From Bacteroidales bacterium UBA5536 (lineage in GTDB: Bacteria > Bacteroidota > Bacteroidia > Bacteroidales > F082), in NCBI GenBank assembly GCA_002426795.1, contig DINQ01000012.1, forward strand, positions 1-46,862: a DNA stretch of 46,862 bases, in the 5' to 3' direction. Within the stretch, counting starts at the first letter, position 1, and every line of letters starts with the position of its first letter. Positions 43,071-46,862 of the stretch are shown here, piece by piece. The notes beneath the pieces are model-generated. The model saw nothing but the letters and a program-made list of their open reading frames with translations. It did not search any database and was not told the origin of the DNA. The position numbers and the translations under genes were made by a program.

Positions 43071-44117
43071 TTATTTGTTTTCTGTAAGCCGAACCATCAC
43101 CGGTAGGTGATCGCTGTATCCGCCAAAATAACGTGAACCAGAAAGAGTCCGGTTGGGGCGCGCATCTCCTTCTTTCGGTTGGAAAAGCATCCAGGGGCGG
43201 CTGATGATGATGAGGTCGCTGACCTGAAGCTGGCCTTTGGCAGGTTTCAGCAGGTTAGATGAAGCGATTACCTGATCAAACAAATCCCACCCTTTGTAAT
43301 ACAAAGTGCCTTCTCCTTTGCTATATGGTTTCAGAGACAGGTTATACAGCCCGGCAGCCTGTATGCCCTCTGCCGGGTTTTTGGCTTGCATAAATTCGAC
43401 CAGACTGGGGTCGGTGGGGTTATCGTTCAGGTCGCCGGCAATGAGGATGTTGGAGTTGGGGTTGATGGCAAAAAGTGAGTCGGCAAGGTGGCGTATGGTG
43501 AGGCCTGAGGTCCAGCGGCGTCCTTTGGTGGCTTCTTCGCCTCCATAACGCGATGCCCAATGGTTGACAAACAAATGCAGGGTATCACCTGTAGCCACAG
43601 TTCCTTTCACATACAGGATGTGGCGCAGGGGTGCAGTAATGGTGTCGCTCACGATTTGCATGGCTTTGATGGAGGCAGGTTTGAAGAATTCACTGCGATA
43701 CAGCATGGCTACCTCGATGCCACGCGGATCGTTATCAGCGAGGTGGATGATCTGGTAATTGGCTGCCTTGATGGCTGGTTGTTTCACCAGGTCTTCCAGA
43801 ACCTTTTTGTTTTCCACTTCGGCCAATCCAAGCATGTCGGGGTACGACAAAGTATCCATGGCGGCAATTACCCTGGCCATCTGTGCCAGCTTGTGGTTGT
43901 ATTTTTTTGTGTCCCAGTTGTTCTTGCCATCGGGCAGAAATTCTTCATCGTTGATGCTTGGGTCATTGATGGTGTCGAAGAGGTTCTCTACATTGTAAAA
44001 AGCAAAGGTCAGTCCCTCTTTTGGCATGCTGAGTTTTTGCATGCGCTGCTGGCAACTGCTGTTTATCAGCAACATGGCGCCAATGGCAACTAATGAAAAA
44101 ACAATGTTTCTTTTCAT
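43071..44117 (-). CDS. Endonuclease/exonuclease/phosphatase-family lipoprotein
   Basis: A 348-residue exported hydrolase. The N-terminus is a lipoprotein signal with Cys22 in 'LINSSC'. Catalytic-family residues are visible: Asn42 ('FYNVENLF'), Glu100 ('LAEVEN'), His186 ('VNHWASR'), Asp229 and Asn231 ('AGDLNDNP'), and Asp336-His337 ('YSDHLPV'). The family cleaves phosphodiesters or phosphomonoesters with Mg2+; the substrate here (nucleic acid, lipid or sugar phosphate) is unknown. It is the last gene of a minus-strand run, 12 bp after the S4 gene, although its product is exported while the others act in the cytoplasm. Confidence 0.9.
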   Translation of the reverse strand: MKRNIVFSLVAIGAMLLINSSCQQRMQKLSMPKEGLTFAFYNVENLFDTINDPSINDEEFLPDGKNNWDTKKYNHKLAQMARVIAAMDTLSYPDMLGLAEVENKKVLEDLVKQPAIKAANYQIIHLADNDPRGIEVAMLYRSEFFKPASIKAMQIVSDTITAPLRHILYVKGTVATGDTLHLFVNHWASRYGGEEATKGRRWTSGLTIRHLADSLFAINPNSNILIAGDLNDNPTDPSLVEFMQAKNPAEGIQAAGLYNLSLKPYSKGEGTLYYKGWDLFDQVIASSNLLKPAKGQLQVSDLIIISRPWMLFQPKEGDARPNRTLSGSRYFGGYSDHLPVMVRLTENK

Positions 44118-44129
44118 AATAATAGGCGT

Positions 44130-44507
44130 TTAGTCTGTTTTAAGCTTATCGATGATTCTTCTGTCTTTTTTGGTCGGACGGCCGGCACCCCGATCACGGT
44201 ATTCTGTTTTAAACTGTCGCATCAGTTCGATCCGTTCGTATTCCTCTGCCGGGGTGCGATCGATATACACCTCGTCGACTTGTTTGGCCGAAACCCTGTT
44301 TTTGATCAGGCTAAGCACTTCAACAGTTTTGTGCAGTTGCTCCTGCTGCACGGTGATGTGTTCGCCCTGTTTTACCTCGCGTGATGGCTTTACGTTTTGC
44401 ATGTCAATCTTCACCTTACCGCCCTTGCAAGCTTCCACGGCAATGGCGCGTGTTTTGTAAAGGCGTGCCGCCCAAAGCCATTTGTCGATGCGAACCGAAT
44501 CACTCAT
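44130..44507 (-). CDS. S4-domain RNA-binding protein, Hsp15-like
   Basis: A 125-residue basic protein whose N-terminal half is an S4 domain ('RIDKWLWAARLYKTRAIA...GKVKIDMQNVKPSREVKQGEHITV'). This fits Hsp15/HslR-type proteins, which in E. coli recycle free 50S subunits carrying nascent chains. The C-terminus is charged ('RPTKKDRRIIDKLKTD'). The ATG at 44507 overlaps the TGA of der as ATGA (44504-44507), a classic coupling signal, and homology begins there, so a longer in-frame start at 44618 is rejected. Confidence 0.87.
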   Translation of the reverse strand: MSDSVRIDKWLWAARLYKTRAIAVEACKGGKVKIDMQNVKPSREVKQGEHITVQQEQLHKTVEVLSLIKNRVSAKQVDEVYIDRTPAEEYERIELMRQFKTEYRDRGAGRPTKKDRRIIDKLKTD

Positions 44508-45811
44508 TTTTGCCTGAAATACAATTGAATAGGTACGCCTGAGAAATTGAACTGTTCGCGCAGTTTGTTTTCGAGAAAACGTTTGTAGGGTTCTTTTACT
44601 TCTGCCGGGAAGTTGCAAAAGAAGACAAAGTGCGGCGAGGCATTTTTAAGCTGAGTGATGTATTTGATTTTGATGTAGCGACCACGTGATGCTGCCGGAG
44701 GCGGAAAAGCCTGGATGATGGGCAGCAGCACCTCGTTGAGTTGAGAAGTGCTGATTTTACGGCTTTTGTTTTCAAACACCTCATGTGCTTTTTCGAGCAC
44801 CTTAAAAATGCGTTGTTTGTTGATGGCCGAGGTAAAAATCACCGGAAAATCCGTAAATGGAGCGGTACGGCTTTTAAGTTCTCTCTCATATTCAACGTGG
44901 GTATTGGAGTCTTTCTCTACAAGGTCCCACTTGTTGACGACCATCACCAGCCCTTTGCGGTTTTTCTCGGCCAGGCGCAGGATGTTCAGGTCTTGCGCTT
45001 CGATGCCGGTCTGGGCATCGATGAGCAGCATCACCACATCACTTTCTTCGATGGACCGGATCGACCGCAGTACCGAATAGAACTCTATGTTTTCGTACAC
45101 CTTGCCTTTTTTGCGCAAGCCGGCTGTATCTACCAGCATAAAGTCCATGCCAAAGGCATTGTAACGCGTGTGGATGCTGTCGCGGGTGGTCCCGGCAATG
45201 GGTGTTACGATGTTTCGGTCGATGCCCAGAAAGGCGTTGATGATGGATGACTTTCCCACATTGGGCCGGCCAACAACGGCAAACTTCGGCAAAGTATCAT
45301 CCAGGTCGGTTGTGTCTTCGGGCAGGAGTTTTACCAGCTCGTCGAGCAATTCGCCTGTGCCACTACCATTCATGCCCGAGATGGGGAATACTTCGCCCAG
45401 GCCCAGTGCGTAGAACTCGTGTGTATCAGCGATGCGTTCGGGGTTGTCGACTTTATTGGCTACAAGCAAAACATTCTTTTTTGACTGACGGAGCATATTG
45501 GCCACATCCTGATCTAGCACATGCATGCCTTCGCGGGCGTCGACCACAAAAACAATGACATCGGCTTCGTCGATGGCCAAAGCCACCTGCTTGCGGATTT
45601 CTTCTTCAAAAATATCGTCCGAGCCAATCACATATCCGCCTGTATCGATCAGGGTAAACTGTTTGCCGTTCCAATCGCTTTTTCCGTAGTGTCGGTCGCG
45701 CGTCACGCCACTGGTTTCTTCAACGATGGCCTGCCGGGCCTGCACCATTCTGTTAAAGAAGGTTGATTTTCCGACATTGGGCCTGCCCACAATTGCAACG
45801 ATGTTTGCCAT
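44504..45811 (-). CDS. der: Ribosome-assembly GTPase Der (EngA)
   Basis: A 435-residue GTPase required for 50S subunit assembly. Two consecutive GTPase domains are present, each with 'GRPNVGKS' (residues 8-15 and ~181-188), G3 motifs 'DTGG' and 'DTAG', and G4 motifs 'NKVD' and 'NKWD'. A KH-like C-terminal domain follows ('FPPPAASRGRYIKIKYITQLKNASPHFVFFCN'). The length is normal. The gene lies 20 bp after era and overlaps the S4-domain gene by 4 bp. Confidence 0.97.
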   Translation of the reverse strand: MANIVAIVGRPNVGKSTFFNRMVQARQAIVEETSGVTRDRHYGKSDWNGKQFTLIDTGGYVIGSDDIFEEEIRKQVALAIDEADVIVFVVDAREGMHVLDQDVANMLRQSKKNVLLVANKVDNPERIADTHEFYALGLGEVFPISGMNGSGTGELLDELVKLLPEDTTDLDDTLPKFAVVGRPNVGKSSIINAFLGIDRNIVTPIAGTTRDSIHTRYNAFGMDFMLVDTAGLRKKGKVYENIEFYSVLRSIRSIEESDVVMLLIDAQTGIEAQDLNILRLAEKNRKGLVMVVNKWDLVEKDSNTHVEYERELKSRTAPFTDFPVIFTSAINKQRIFKVLEKAHEVFENKSRKISTSQLNEVLLPIIQAFPPPAASRGRYIKIKYITQLKNASPHFVFFCNFPAEVKEPYKRFLENKLREQFNFSGVPIQLYFRQK

Positions 45812-45831
45812 AAATAGTTTGATTTAATTTG

Positions 45832-46713
45832 TTACGCTTCGTAACCGAAACGTTTGAGCATAAGCTCGTTATCGCGCCAGTCTTTGTTCACTTTGACGCT
45901 CAGATCCAGAAATACTTTTTTGCCCACAAAGGCTTCGATATCCACGCGGGCCATGGTGCCTGTTTTTTTGATGGAGGTACCACCTTTACCGATCAGGATG
46001 ATTTTTTGCGATTCGCGCGAGGCAAAAATGGTGGCATTGATGCGGATCATTTTGGCGCTTTCTTCGTACGACTCAACAGCCACTTCAACGGCATAGGGAA
46101 TTTCCTGTTTGTAGTTGAGCAGGATTTTCTCGCGGATGATCTCCGCAATAAAGAACCGCATCGATTTGTCGGTGAGTTCGTCTTTGGGAAAATAGGGTGG
46201 CGACTCGGGCAGTTGATCCTTGATTTGCTGCATCACCGACTCCATGTTGAATTTGACGAGTGCCGAAACAGGAATTACCTGAGCATCGGGTAGCTGTGTT
46301 TGGTAAAAAGCCACTTGTTGTTCAACGGTGGCCTGGTCAGAAAGGTCAATTTTATTGATCAGCACGAAAACAGGGAGTGTCGATTCCTTGATTTTGGCAA
46401 TGGTTTCTTCCTGTGGCTGCTTGTCGGTGATGTCGACCACATAAAGGATGAGATCGGCATCGATCATGGCGGTGTTGATGAACTGGTTCATCACCTCATG
46501 CATTTTGTAGGCCGGTTTGTTGATGATGCCTGGCGTATCAGAAAACACGATCTGGCATTCGTCGTCGTTCACGATTCCGAGAATTCTGTGCCTTGTCGTC
46601 TGCGCTTTGGAGGTGATAATCGACAGTTTTTCGCCAACAAGGGCATTCATCAACGTGGACTTACCAACGTTTGGATTTCCTATGATGTTGACATAGCCCG
46701 CTTTATGTGTCAT
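45832..46713 (-). CDS. era: GTPase Era
   Basis: A 293-residue GTPase that binds 16S rRNA and assists 30S assembly. 'GNPNVGKSTLMNAL' (~12-25) is the P-loop, 'DTPGI' is G3, and 'NKID' is G4. The C-terminal KH domain has 'ILIGKGGTSIKKTG' and ends with 'DLSVKVNKDWRDNELMLKRFGYEA', matching Era. I choose the ATG at 46713; an upstream in-frame ATG at 46749 would add 12 residues without homology. It heads a probable operon of era, der, S4 protein and the exported endonuclease-family lipoprotein. No exact TAnnTTTG box was found before it. Confidence 0.96.
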   Translation of the reverse strand: MTHKAGYVNIIGNPNVGKSTLMNALVGEKLSIITSKAQTTRHRILGIVNDDECQIVFSDTPGIINKPAYKMHEVMNQFINTAMIDADLILYVVDITDKQPQEETIAKIKESTLPVFVLINKIDLSDQATVEQQVAFYQTQLPDAQVIPVSALVKFNMESVMQQIKDQLPESPPYFPKDELTDKSMRFFIAEIIREKILLNYKQEIPYAVEVAVESYEESAKMIRINATIFASRESQKIILIGKGGTSIKKTGTMARVDIEAFVGKKVFLDLSVKVNKDWRDNELMLKRFGYEA

Positions 46714-46737
46714 TGTATAAAAATATTTTCTGAAAAA

Positions 46738-46769
46738 CTTGATTTGCAAAGAAACAAAATTTATCTTTG
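46738..46769 (+). promoter_or_regulatory. Promoter for the initiator tRNA gene
   Basis: CTTG at 46738-46741, a 20-base spacer and TATCTTTG at 46762-46769 (exact -7 match), about 50 bases before the tRNA. Confidence 0.5.
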
Positions 46770-46820
46770 CACTCCCATTTACGAACGGGATTTAGTTTCT
46801 GATAGCGTAATTGGTTACAT

Positions 46821-46862
46821 TGCGGGGTGGAGCAGAGGCAGCTCGTTGGGCTCATAACCCAA
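46821..46862 (+). tRNA. Initiator tRNA-Met (CAT), 3' part outside window
   Basis: The sequence matches the 5' half of initiator tRNAs: acceptor strand TGCGGGG, T8, D arm with 'GGAGCAG...GCTC', then anticodon arm TTGGG-CTCATAA-CCCAA with anticodon CAT at 46853-46855. The three consecutive G:C pairs next to the anticodon loop are the hallmark of initiator tRNA. The window stops at the end of the anticodon stem. Confidence 0.88.

Noticed and set aside
44130..44618. Longer start for the S4 protein at 44618
   Set aside because: The ATGA overlap with the der stop and the family N-terminus both fit the ATG at 44507.
46790..46820. tRNA-like 'AGCGTAATTGGTTA' just before the initiator tRNA
   Set aside because: It resembles a D arm but has no acceptor or anticodon arm to match; probably leader sequence with a small GTAA-TTGG-TTAC hairpin.
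1..46862. CRISPR array, prophage, insertion sequence or integron
   Set aside because: No regularly spaced repeats, transposase, integrase or phage structural genes were seen.

Overview
The window looks like chromosomal DNA from a Bacteroidota bacterium, probably a Bacteroidales-like, largely anaerobic lineage. Several independent signs agree. Five exported proteins carry C-terminal type IX secretion (T9SS) sorting domains with a YPNP-type start. There is a TonB-dependent receptor with a carboxypeptidase-regulatory-like N-terminal domain. Many genes have the Bacteroidota -7 promoter element TAnnTTTG a short distance upstream. Ribosome-binding sites of the Shine-Dalgarno type are mostly absent. 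Phosphofructokinase is of the pyrophosphate-dependent sequence type. I cannot resolve genus or species.

Layout. Positions 1-11515 hold the 3' end of one giant T9SS-exported surface protein and a complete 3381-residue paralogue; they share a nearly identical 414-bp stretch. Positions 11699-20214 hold an ABC-F ATPase, then on the minus strand an RND/MMPL exporter, RfbA and a polyprenyl synthase, then on the plus strand a lipoprotein coupled to a 2-hydroxyacid dehydrogenase. Positions 20268-26903 hold PPi-phosphofructokinase, an exported S8 protease, aspartate kinase and fructose-1,6-bisphosphatase. Positions 26927-33278 hold an outer-membrane-like protein, the tRNA-modifying rhodanese TrhO, the transcription-repair coupling factor Mfd and GTP cyclohydrolase I. 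Positions 33708-40319 hold a lamin-tail-domain protein, a TonB-dependent receptor and an OB-fold/phospholipase-D-type exported protein. Positions 40489-43067 hold a polyprenol-phosphate mannose synthase, dihydroorotase and a MORN-type lipoprotein. Positions 43071-46713 (minus strand) hold era, der, an S4 RNA-binding protein and an exported endonuclease/phosphatase lipoprotein. The window ends inside an initiator tRNA gene.

Most genes are ordinary housekeeping. The accessory material is the pair of giant surface proteins at the left end and the lamin-tail/TonB receptor/PLD locus at 33708-40319. In the giant protein, six of eight fibronectin-III-like modules downstream of residue 820 appear to be interrupted at the same loop by another beta-sandwich domain. 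Both giant genes are followed by a small hairpin whose stem differs by compensatory changes and then by a terminator. The 33708-40319 locus resembles the parts of a secreted nuclease spread over separate polypeptides around an outer-membrane receptor, and may be a nucleic-acid or phosphodiester scavenging system. That function is inference.
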